Assembly (NCBI RefSeq): GCF_042100115.1
Contig: NC_091272.1
Span: 744,001 to 808,000 of the forward strand
From: Alternaria dauci
Taxonomy: Eukaryota > Ascomycota > Dothideomycetes > Pleosporales > Pleosporaceae
Length of the DNA stretch: 64,000 nucleotides
Direction: 5' to 3'
A program made the translations under genes and the position numbers. The notes under the pieces are model-generated. The model saw nothing but the letters and a program-made list of their open reading frames with translations, made no database searches and was not told where the DNA came from. Of this stretch, positions 20,185 to 28,900 are shown one piece after another; the stretch's first letter is position 1, and each line of letters begins with the position of its first letter.

Positions 20185-21620
20185 ATGGTTGCCTACACTC
20201 TCATGGAACAAGTGAGGCAGCTCCTGACGTCAGCTCATGGCGATGCTCGAAAAGTCCTCCTTCGCGAATTACACGAGATGATCGTTGGTCTAGAAACACC
20301 AGAAGAGACAGCAACGCGCATGTAAGCCTTTGATCCTCTTATGAGCATGACACGAAAAACTAATACTTGCTCCTCGCAGAGCTCTTTATGTAAGAGCCGC
20401 TCCTCGGGTGCATTCGCTGCTTAGTCACTGATCACTGATCACCGTTCAGCCCTTGCAGTCTTCAGCTGCACGTATCGGACAGGATTTGAAGATATTCGAC
20501 ACCCTGACAAAATCTGGTCCAAAGAGCCTCCAGGACTTGCAGAATGTGACGAACGCCAACCCAATTACCCTCGGTACGCCTTGGGATGAACTTTTCGCCC
20601 TGTTGAGACGCGATGCTAATCGTGTATATCAGGGCGTCTACTTAGATACATGGCGTCGGTGGGACTTGTCCATGAAACTGGTGTAGACCAATTCGAAGCC
20701 AGCAAGAAAAGCCGAAACCTGGCGACTCCAGAAGCTGAAAAGATTGTGACCCACTTGTAAGCGATCTATCCAACCTTTGCTCTATCCGTTCGTGTGATTT
20801 GACCGCTCTTTAAGCTTCGAGAACTGCGGTCCTCTGTTTCAGGAAATGCCTGCGTTTCTGCGCGCCAACAAATATCAGGATGTTACCGATGGCAAAAACA
20901 CTGTTTTCCAACACGCGTACAACACGGAGTTGGATACGTACGCCTGGTTCGCCAATAACCCACTGCAAATGGGTGCTCTCATCAGCTACATGGCTATGGA
21001 GCAGGGCGTCCGTGGTCGCTGGTTGGACGAGTACCCCATTCGACGCCAGCTGAAAGACTGGAATCCCGAGCTGCCAGTGTTCGTGGATATTGGTGGGAAC
21101 GTCGGGCACTACTGTGCGATGTTCAGGAAACGCTTTCCTGACATCCCCGGTCGAATCATCTTGCAAGATCTGCCGGATACGCTCAGCCATGCTTTGAAGA
21201 CCCCTGGTGTTGAAGCTATCGGTCACGACTTCTTCCAGCCTCAGCCGATCAAAGGTATGCGTAAGATGGCTCTAAAACGGGAGATGACATGCTAAAACTT
21301 GTTCAGGCGCCAAGTTCTATCATCTCGGGTGGATTCTTCATAACTGGAACGATGATAAATCGAAGCAGATCCTGCGCCAGATCAAATCGGCGATGAGTGC
21401 TGAGTCTGTGATTCTGATCAACGATATGATATTGCCAGAAGCGGGAATTCCGTCCTTTGCCGCTTCATTGGACCTGGTGATGTTGGGTGCCTGCGGCGCA
21501 CGTGAACGGATGAGGAAGGAGTGGGACGAATTGCTGGCGGATGTTGGCTTGGTTGTCAAGGATTGTATCGTGTACAACCATGAGCTTTGCCACGGTATCA
21601 TTGGTGCTGCACTGGCCTAG
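20185..21620 (+). CDS. omtI: SAM-dependent O-methyltransferase, alternariol 9-O-methyltransferase type
   Basis: Six exons join in frame: 20185-20321, 20380-20389, 20450-20573, 20633-20756, 20815-21254 and 21307-21620 (382 codons). Exon 2 is only 10 nt. The protein has the plant/fungal type class I methyltransferase layout: an N-terminal winged-helix dimerisation part (QSSAARIGQDLKIFDTL, RLLRYMASVGLVHETG), SAM-binding motif FVDIGGNVGHYC (about 230), LQDLPDTL, and the catalytic His in FYHLGWILHNWNDD (about 285). The C-terminus DCIVYNHELCHGIIGAALA is typical. In the Alternaria cluster the matching enzyme methylates alternariol to alternariol monomethyl ether. It is divergent from pksI, so co-regulation is likely. 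Substrate is inferred from context. Confidence 0.88.
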
Positions 21621-22959
21621 GAGCCGCTCGGGTTGAAGAACCACATGTACTCAATGCCGAAATACAGATTCTTTCTTTCGTGTGTACTGGAACGCCAGCT
21701 TATTGGTGTCGCCTTATCTCCTACAGCAGCGTGCCTATCCTGGACTTCTGATTGGAGACCATGAAGTCCACTATCGACACTGTCCGTGCATTCTATTCGT
21801 TCGATTAGCATTTTGAAGTCATATTCTGGGGCGAGAGACCTATCTTTGCGAGTAGTTCCCGCTCAAGTTGGGGAGAACGATGAATACGCTACTTTTAGAA
21901 GGTTGCATTCGGCATTGGTTTGGCTGCAAAAGTGGTGATTGCTGAATTCTTGCAATCAAGGTTTTCAACGGAGAGGTGAGCATAAGCTCAAGCAGGCTCC
22001 ACGAACACGACCGCCTCTTCATAGATTGTCGCTTGCGTGATGACATTCACCGATGGCGCAATGTGCGACGTGTGCGCATGGTTCCGGAAATCATATTTCC
22101 GTCAGCACCGAACGATTTGTGTTCGTCCGACGTGGTCTGATGTGTACGTCAGTCCGACGACGGTTCAGCGTTCATGTTGCGTCCAAATGATCATCGGGCT
22201 CGATCAGTGTTTGGTCCGGAACTCCATGTATAGTTACACAGCATTCATCTGCAGTCATCTTATGCTTTCTAATCGGGAACTACAGTTGCGGGTGGAAGAT
22301 AAGAAATGCAAGCTATCAAACGGAAACTACCGTAGTGTCCGTAAGTGCAGATCCTGCAACGGCCCGCATCGGGTGCAGGAACCGCGCGGGTGCAACGCTG
22401 ACATCCCACCCTGCCTGATGTGCAGACCGAATATATGGCCAGACGGCCGGCCGGCATCCGAAGCGACAACGCTTTCGGTGCAACGTGGGCGCCATGGTGC
22501 AGGACGCGGTAAAAATGTATTACGCTCGTACCAGCTCCGCCTTGATGGGTTCGTAGTACGACTCGAAGCGGCTCTGGGAGAGATGAGCGTACCAATCGAT
22601 AGTCGGATATTTCTAAGAGCGAAGTCGGAGTTTCGGCATTACAATGGCCGATGTTTCCTGAAGATGCACGGCGAGCAGCAGTGACTGCAAGAGTCATCCC
22701 TACATGCTGCCTCCAGCCCTGACTGTTGTGTGAGTAGTGTTTTGCAACAGTTTTTGGGTGCAAGACCATCCCAGGCAGAGGGTCGAGTTAAGGACAACCT
22801 CCACTCCAACCTCCACATCAACACGGTTTGCCTGCACATACTTCAGGTTATGGGATAGTAATCCATACAACTGATCAGGCGTTCACTGAAAAAGGAATGA
22901 TGGGCGGTTCACTCAGATATCGAGGACATCTAGGTAGCCGGGTGGGAGTGGACACAATC
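21621..22959. other. degenerate region between omtI and the monooxygenase remnant
   Basis: About 1.3 kb. Open frames exist on both strands (22037-22684 plus, 22269-22769 minus) but neither reads as a normal protein. A minus-strand frame near 22530-22622 contains IDWYAHLSQSRFESYYEPI, which looks protein-like but ends quickly at a stop, suggesting a second decayed gene I cannot name. One CCGCGCGG palindrome is at 22382. Confidence 0.4.
22382..22389. promoter_or_regulatory. CCGCGCGG palindrome
   Basis: Eight-base palindrome (CCG-N2-CGG everted triplets) in the decayed region upstream of the monooxygenase remnant. Same core as four sites at 27.1-27.4 kb. Confidence 0.4.
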
Positions 22960-23580
22960 GTCTGATTGGGCAAGTTGTGCCCTGCCATGCGTAGTGGGTT
23001 GCTCTTTGTGCCACCACTGGCAGACCTAGCGGAGTCGATGGCTGCGGTGATAGGCCTGGTCGATCAGACGAGCCATTTACTTCTTCTAGATCTTCTGGCC
23101 CAATGCGTATTCTATGATGTCTCTAGGCCCGAAATGCGTGCTGGCGTCATCAGTGACCGGAGCGGGAAGACCGTGCGCGCCAACCAGACAAAGAACTGGC
23201 CACTCCAGAGGATTGACATCAAGCACGGCAAGCAGCCAGTGAAGACCAAGGAAGCTGACAATAAAGTGACGGTACACTTCGGTGACGGCATGTCTAAGAC
23301 GGGCGACGTTTTCGTCCGATTAAAAGTTTGGAACTTTCTGAAAGGAAGTTGTGCCACTACCAGAAGAGGGCGTTTCGATCGTTGCCGTGCATTAGGAGCC
23401 TCGGGGAGATTGAATTCATGCGTCCGAGTCGATTCAGAGCTTGTAGTACCTGCTGGTTCAGAAATCGTGATCGTTCGATCGGAAGCTCTCAAAGATGTGA
23501 ATCGAGGGTCAACCTACACGTGGCTGAATAGTTCTCAGTCCGCCCGAACCGAGCCAATTATTCGCACTTGGATATATTAG
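22960..23580 (+). pseudogene. moxI: broken FAD-dependent monooxygenase, moxI position
   Basis: A plus-strand frame shows stretches typical of flavoprotein aromatic hydroxylases: SDRSGKTVRANQT, then NWPLQRID (the usual RxDLH-like segment), then KVTVHFGDGMSKTGDVFV. In intact enzymes this last stretch precedes the conserved GADG motif. Here GADG is absent and the frame degrades. Just downstream another frame reads LPEEGVSIVAV, the expected continuation, then hits stops. Between RID and KHGKQ a block of roughly 20-25 residues seems missing. No N-terminal GxGxxG nucleotide-binding start was found upstream. I infer a frameshifted, internally deleted, 5'-truncated relic. It lies between omtI and aohR, where Alternaria keeps moxI. 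Confidence 0.62.
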
Positions 23581-23862
23581 TGCTTACGGGATGATCCCAC
23601 AAGTCCTTCGTATGTTGTGATGTTCACATGCAGCGTATGAGCTGGCTCAAACAGCCCCACTCTTTGTGTTACCTGCCGCCTAACTGCCAAACCCGCCACA
23701 TTGACAATCAAGCTCTAGCTCTACTTCCGGCCCTGGACCATGAGACTTGCCCATCTGGCTCTCCAAGTCCTTATTCTTCACTGCAAGACAAAGGCTCCAT
23801 GACGATAATCGCACCAAGCTCAGGTGGATGAACATACTCGGGGCAACAAGACGAACACAGCT

Positions 23863-25632
23863 ATGGAAACTCACACGATCCGCAGCTTCACAGGCTGCTG
23901 GACGTGCCGCCTTCGCCGCAAAAAATGTGACGAGAAGCGCCCAATCTGTGACGTATGCTCGTCTCTCATGATCGCCTGTCACTTCGGCCTTGTGAAGCCA
24001 GAATGGATGGATGGCGGCGCCAAGCAAGAAGAAATGGCTGAGACACTCAAACTGGAAGTCAAAGAGAATGCTCACCGTCGTCGTAGCGCACCGTGTTCGA
24101 GTAGTGGTGACCGCGTATCGCCCGCAACGCTGATCAACGGAGACTGGGTCATGCTGCCGCCGAAGACACCAGGGGCTCTAGCGCCTGCAATGTGCGACTT
24201 GCCAGTTGACAGCGGGGGAACATGTCCCCATTCGTTGACGAGGTTGTGCCAGAGGGGCCTAGATTGCACGCTCGCGGGCAGGGAGACACGGGAGCGTTGG
24301 ACGATTGGCCGTTCCGACGCGATGCTCGTCATGTTCTACCTCGAAAATCTGTTTCCGTTCTTGTTTCCGTTCTACCGTCCATCGCTACTGCAGGGTGGCC
24401 GAGCATGGATCCTGGAGATGATGATCAGCAGCCCGGTCGTGAAGCAAGCACTTTTATGCCAAAGCTCGTATTTTCTGTCGCTGGCACAAGAGACGGTGGA
24501 CTGGGAGAAGGTTCTCGAGCAGATGAGGGATGCTTTCGAGGTACTGAGATCATCACTAAAGATCATTAGTGATGCTGGAGTAATGGAGCATTTGCACAGT
24601 ACGGTGCGCATCCTGGCGAGCATCATGCAAGTGCAAAGGTTTGAAGTCGCCGTTCTGAGCTTCAACAACTGCCAGGCACACTTGAACGCCGCGCTGGCAA
24701 TCTTCAGTCAGCTTCTTGAGAGCGTCGACGCCATGACACCAGTATGTCCCAGCGCAAGCTTCAACGCAGTCATGGATCGTCTGAACCCTACCACACTGAT
24801 CGATCCAGCCGAGATGTTTCAAGCCCCCATCGCGGAGCAAGCCGCATTTCGCTTCTCCTCTGCCCTTCTTATCCTGGACGACATCATCGCAGCCACGGTT
24901 CTTCAAGAACAGCCCCGTCTCTACAGCTATCACCGAAGCCTGCTCTACACGCCCAATAGCTCTAAAGCCGTCATCAACCTCGAAGAAACCGTAGGGTGTC
25001 AAAACTGGGCACTGCTGTATATCGGCGAGATAGCCACCCTCGATGCATGGAAGCAGCACTCGCATCGCGCAGGAAGCCTCGACGTTATGGAGCTGGTCCG
25101 GCGCGCCACAGCCATAAAGGTATCAGTTGAGGAACACATGTTGCAGCTTGAAAGCTGCCCCATTAGCACTTCAAATGACGGGGCGAGCTTGCTAGACATG
25201 TTCGCCTCGAATTCTGGACATGAAGCCAGAATATCTACGCGTGAAACTATCCTCGCGACCCGGGTCTGGGCACACGCAGCACTCCTGTATTTGTCCGTCG
25301 TTGTGTCGGGATGGCAACCGGCGAGTCCGAACGTGCGGTATCATGTTGGAAAGGTCGTCGAGCTACTGGCGCAGCAAATGGTGCCGCCAGCGTTGCTGCG
25401 CTCCATGGCGTGGCCGTTCTGCGTGGCGGGCTGTCTGGCGGCGCCGGGGCAGGAAGCGCAGTTGCGGGAAATGGTTCGGGCACTACAGCCTCCGAGCGTG
25501 TTCGGTACGGTTCGCAAGGCGTTGGAAGTCATGGAGAATGTGTGGTTGAAGAGACGCGCGGGCGATGCGGGAGTCACGGATCTCACGACGTGTTTCACGA
25601 GTCTGGGAGATTTGGTGTTGTTGCTAGTCTAG
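23863..25632 (+). CDS. aohR: Zn2Cys6 transcription factor, cluster regulator
   Basis: Intronless 589-codon frame from ATG 23863. A zinc cluster with Cys12, 15, 22, 29, 32 and 39 sits at the very N-terminus (GCWTCRLRRKKCDEKRPIC), the form seen in aflR-like and other cluster regulators. It is followed by a linker with basic RRR and then a fungal-specific regulator region (about 150-580), including FYLENLFPFLFPFYRP near 155 and long helices. The C-terminus LGDLVLLLV is hydrophobic. As the only regulator inside the cluster it is expected to activate pksI and the tailoring genes, matching AohR of Alternaria by position. The predicted operator is discussed with the CCGCGCGG sites. Confidence 0.85.
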   Translation: METHTIRSFTGCWTCRLRRKKCDEKRPICDVCSSLMIACHFGLVKPEWMDGGAKQEEMAETLKLEVKENAHRRRSAPCSSSGDRVSPATLINGDWVMLPPKTPGALAPAMCDLPVDSGGTCPHSLTRLCQRGLDCTLAGRETRERWTIGRSDAMLVMFYLENLFPFLFPFYRPSLLQGGRAWILEMMISSPVVKQALLCQSSYFLSLAQETVDWEKVLEQMRDAFEVLRSSLKIISDAGVMEHLHSTVRILASIMQVQRFEVAVLSFNNCQAHLNAALAIFSQLLESVDAMTPVCPSASFNAVMDRLNPTTLIDPAEMFQAPIAEQAAFRFSSALLILDDIIAATVLQEQPRLYSYHRSLLYTPNSSKAVINLEETVGCQNWALLYIGEIATLDAWKQHSHRAGSLDVMELVRRATAIKVSVEEHMLQLESCPISTSNDGASLLDMFASNSGHEARISTRETILATRVWAHAALLYLSVVVSGWQPASPNVRYHVGKVVELLAQQMVPPALLRSMAWPFCVAGCLAAPGQEAQLREMVRALQPPSVFGTVRKALEVMENVWLKRRAGDAGVTDLTTCFTSLGDLVLLLV

Positions 25633-25937
25633 GTAGGTGATGTCATACTTCGCGAACCAGCTTGATTGGTTCGCCAGGCCTGATCTTCCTTCTCCGCAAC
25701 GAACAGTCAAACACATTCTACAAAAACTCACAAACGTTCGTCTCGTACATGCGTCACCCATTCTCAGACTATTTGATGGTAGCGACAATCAATTTGCTGA
25801 CTACGGACAGTACAATGACCGATTGATAGGGCCGACGACCACTTCACCGGCATATCGCCTCGCGTTTAATTTCTGTAACTTGATCCACTCACTTGGTCTG
25901 AGTATGTTCCTTGCCTTTCGCGACATGAGTGATCCGT
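25633..25937. other. convergent intergenic region
   Basis: 305 bp between the stop codons of aohR and sdrI. AT-rich, presumably with both terminators. Nothing else seen. Confidence 0.5.
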
Positions 25938-26687
25938 TCACTTGAAAGAAACATAACCCTGGCCCTTCACGAAGGTGGCCTGCCACGGCACGCCCTCAGG
26001 GTGTTGCGCCAACTCGGGATAGTACTCTCCGTGGGCAGGGCCGTCGAGCGCCATACCTTTGAACTTGCCATCGGGGTGACGTTCATCGGCGTAGAAGAAT
26101 CTAAATCACGGAATTTCAGTGAGCAAGACCACATATGCGTGTATCTGAGAGGCTTACCTGTATCCCTTGGACTTGTACAGCGTGTCAGCAAGGCCAACCC
26201 AGTATGCGCTTGCGGCCTTGCCGACACCCAGGTTCATCATCATCGGCATGGGAATGATAAGTTCGTTCTGGGCATTGCCGGTGTAGATGAAGGTCTTCTT
26301 GGTGTCTTCGGGAAGTGTCTCCCAGGCAGTGAGCGCCTGCTGCGCTGCCACGTACGGGCTAACAACATTGATGTTCAAGTCCTTGGTGACAGCCTCGGCG
26401 GAGACGGATAAGACAGAGGTCGGGTCTGAAGGAGGAGTCAGGGCCGCGGCGTTGTAGATGACGACGCTTGGGGCAGAGCCAAACTCGGACTTGACAGTGG
26501 AGAAGATACCAGGAATGCTGGAGGGAGACGAAAAGTCGGCTTTGATGGAGAAATAGCCCTCATCAGTCTCGCTGTTGATGCCCCTGCGGGATGCGAGAGC
26601 GACGCTATAGCCGCTCTTCTTGAACGCTTGCGCAACAGAGGCACCGATGCGGGGACCAGAGCCGAGAATGAGGACCACAGGAGCCAT
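25938..26687 (-). CDS. sdrI: short-chain dehydrogenase/reductase-like protein, atypical active site
   Basis: Two exons (26687-26158 and 26100-25938), 230 codons. The frame is open further upstream, but ATG 26687 (MAPVVLILGSG) gives the classic beta-strand start. Rossmann motif LGSGPRIGASVAQAF (GxGxxxG-like, about 7-21), NADP-type ASRRG at 33-37, and an NAA-like YNAAAL at about 78-83 are present. The catalytic YxxxK is not: the corresponding segment reads MMNLGVGKAAS, keeping Lys but with Leu in the Tyr position. Some fungal SDRs of this subgroup share this, so it may bind NADPH without standard reductase chemistry. In the Alternaria cluster sdrI acts after alternariol formation. It is divergent from doxI, with a 1-kb shared promoter. 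Confidence 0.82.
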
Positions 26688-27104
26688 TTTTGTGTCCCTT
26701 GTGTGAGTGGGGTAGGTTTGTGAAGAGGGCTTTGAGATTGTGCTTGTGTTTGACTTGGTCTTGATTTCGAAGCAGAAGAGTTTGGAGACGAAGGAAGAGA
26801 TGGGCGACATGTACGGGACGACGCAGAGATCTCAGTCTCTTTGTACCACCAGAGTCTTCAGCCCGTGCCTTCTTTTCGGAAACAGAATGAAGGCATCACA
26901 CTGCTTGGAAAAGGCGCTTCAGACACGCAATTCGAGAAGAGGCATGACGAATAGAGTTGGCTGTCATTCGCAGTCAACGTGCTTGTGCTTCTGTCACATT
27001 TTTTAGGGTCCAGCATAATTCTACCTTGGTGCCGTCGGGCGAGGCGAGAAAATGCTGTTGAAGTCGCTATCGCGTTCAAAGCTCCACTGTCGAAGACCTA
27101 CAAG

Positions 27105-27112
27105 CCGCGCGG
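27105..27112. promoter_or_regulatory. CCGCGCGG palindrome, copy 1
   Basis: Candidate binding site for the cluster Zn2Cys6 factor. Context aagCCGCGCGGgtg. Confidence 0.45.
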
Positions 27113-27228
27113 GTGAGCGAAGAAAGAGTAAGCAACAGCCAAGAGGCGGCATCCAGGCAGGGTCGATGGAACGCTCAGTGCAGGCCACGTAGGATTGAGA
27201 CACGTCCTGATAGGTAAAAGTCCATAAC

Positions 27229-27236
27229 CCGCGCGG
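27229..27236. promoter_or_regulatory. CCGCGCGG palindrome, copy 2
   Basis: Same core; context aacCCGCGCGGgcc, so the palindrome extends by one base on each side. Confidence 0.45.
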
Positions 27237-27326
27237 GCCGGTTTGGCGAGTATGAGTAAGACGTGCAGCGACACAAACAGGGTGGACCGCAGCCGTGTCA
27301 GCTGCATGTGAAGGTACTTACATAAG

Positions 27327-27334
27327 CCGCGCGG
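27327..27334. promoter_or_regulatory. CCGCGCGG palindrome, copy 3
   Basis: Same core; context aagCCGCGCGGttg. Confidence 0.45.
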
Positions 27335-27396
27335 TTGTGACGAGTTCTAGGCAGATGTTTGCCATCTAAGCCGAAACAGGAAAGAGCTTGCAGCAA

Positions 27397-27404
27397 CCGC
27401 GCGG
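27397..27404. promoter_or_regulatory. CCGCGCGG palindrome, copy 4
   Basis: Same core; context caaCCGCGCGGttg, a 14-bp perfect palindrome. It is the copy nearest to doxI, 304 bp upstream of its first ATG. Confidence 0.5.
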
Positions 27405-27707
27405 TTGTATTACCATTCCATACTCGGTCCTCTAGACGGAATGCATTAGATGGCTCTGGGTGAATCGGTATCAGCAGGATACACGATTCAGAATGCTGCT
27501 GTAGTCTGTAGGAACCAGCTGCGTCCACCCTTATACACCGTCGTCTTTCCGGTTATCCACCGCCATCGATGTTGGCAGCTCCTATCCATGGATGTGCCCA
27601 ATCATACCCAGTCTCGGCCATGCCCCTACTCTACTTCTAGTCCGTTGCTTATTCTCAATCGTATCTGATCTACAACGTCTAATAGATCGAACATTGCTCA
27701 GCGATAC

Positions 27708-28814
27708 ATGCGCTTGGCGTCGTCGCCCATATATTTGACCATCCTCATAGCGAGTCTCTGCATCCCATCCCTCAACCAAACTGCTACCGGGATCACTGCT
27801 ACCACCAAAGTGAATCCTCCCACGACTCTCAAGATGTCCGATACTACCACTACCACCCCCTCCTCACGGATGCTAGTCTACTTCCTGAGCATCGGCGGGC
27901 CCAATTTTATGGAGAACACGCAGCATCCTGCCTACGCCAAGTTAGCCGAGGTGGGCAGAGAGATCACGACCCAAGTTAAACCCAAAGCGATCGTTGTCTT
28001 CTCTGCACATTGGCAAGACAGCCCAAATCGAATTCAGATCAACGCCGCAGAGGATACCGATATCATCTACGATTTCTTCGGGTTCCCTCCCCACTACTAC
28101 GAGTACAAGTTCCCGAACAAAGGCAGTCCTGAGCTCGCGAACAAGGTCATTGAGAAGCTGAACGGCGTCGGCATCGAGGTACAGAAGGTGAAGCGAGGAC
28201 TTGATCATGGGGTGTGGGCGGGCTTCGTTGTCGGTATGATGACCTTCTTGTCGTGAGCACTGGGATTGATCTCAGTCTGACATGGTGGTACAGCCTTTGA
28301 TCCCGTGAAGAACCCTTTGAACGTGCCGATCGTGCAAGTCTCCCTCTTCAACAACGAAGACATAGGCCGCCACTATCGAATGGGGGAGGCAATACAGAGT
28401 CTCCGCGACGAAGGCATACTGATTGTAGGTGCTGGAATGGCAGTTCACAACTTACAGGACTACCGAAAGTCTCGAGGATCGGGTAAAACTATGCCGTAAG
28501 CTATCTATTCCTATGCATCTTTGTTTGTTGAATCATGGTAGATTTGTCTAATCAATTTCAGTTACTCTTCCACCTTCGACGACGCACTCAAGGATGCCGT
28601 TACGTCTAATCCGAAAGAACGCAAAGAGAAGTTGTTGGGCCTACTGGAGCGCAGTGATGGGAGACAAGCGCATCCCACGCTCGATCATATCCTGCCTATA
28701 TATGTCGCTGCTGGTGCGACGGGTGAGAGCCCGGGTAAACAGCTGTGGACAATGCCTGATGTCAGTCTAAGCTGGGCTCAATACCGATTTGGTGAGCTTC
28801 CGACCACAGCGTGA
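27708..28814 (+). CDS. doxI: LigB-type extradiol ring-cleavage dioxygenase (DODA family)
   Basis: Three exons (27708-28233, 28294-28495, 28562-28814), 326 codons. Features of the aromatic ring-opening class III extradiol dioxygenases are present: SIGGPNFMENTQHPAY near residue 60, SAHWQDSP with a metal-ligand His near 98, LDHGVWAG near 165, and GAGMAVHNLQDY near 235. The end SWAQYRFG is typical. It uses Fe2+ or Zn2+ to open a catechol-type ring, and in the alternariol cluster it would act on a hydroxylated derivative. Two starts are possible. ATG 27708 adds a hydrophobic leader (IYLTILIASLCIPSL) that could be a signal peptide or anchor. ATG 27834 (MSDTTTT) gives a normal soluble enzyme. The stop is 86 bp from the end of the HET gene. 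Confidence 0.87.
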
Positions 28815-28900
28815 CTTCGCACTCAAGACTCCGATATAGGTGGGTACTCGCATTCGATAGGGTGGATTTATTAGCTGTCATTGGATGGAGAGGTCATATC

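Larger units (their letters stand above)
26688..27707. promoter_or_regulatory. divergent promoter between sdrI and doxI
   Basis: 1020 bp between divergent starts with no supportable gene. It contains four CCGCGCGG palindromes within 300 bp (27105-27404), spaced 124, 98 and 70 bp start to start. Two have symmetric flanks (aaCCGCGCGGtt at 27397 and cCCGCGCGGg at 27229). Likely a shared regulated promoter. Confidence 0.6.

Noticed and set aside
22037..22684. 215-residue plus-strand frame between omtI and moxI remnant
   Set aside because: Cys/Arg-rich and without any motif; it overlaps decayed sequence on both strands.
28796..28850. Alternative splice donor near the doxI end (gtgagc at 28791 region)
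   Set aside because: Reading through ends the protein normally after SWAQYRFG, as in other family members, so no extra intron is needed.
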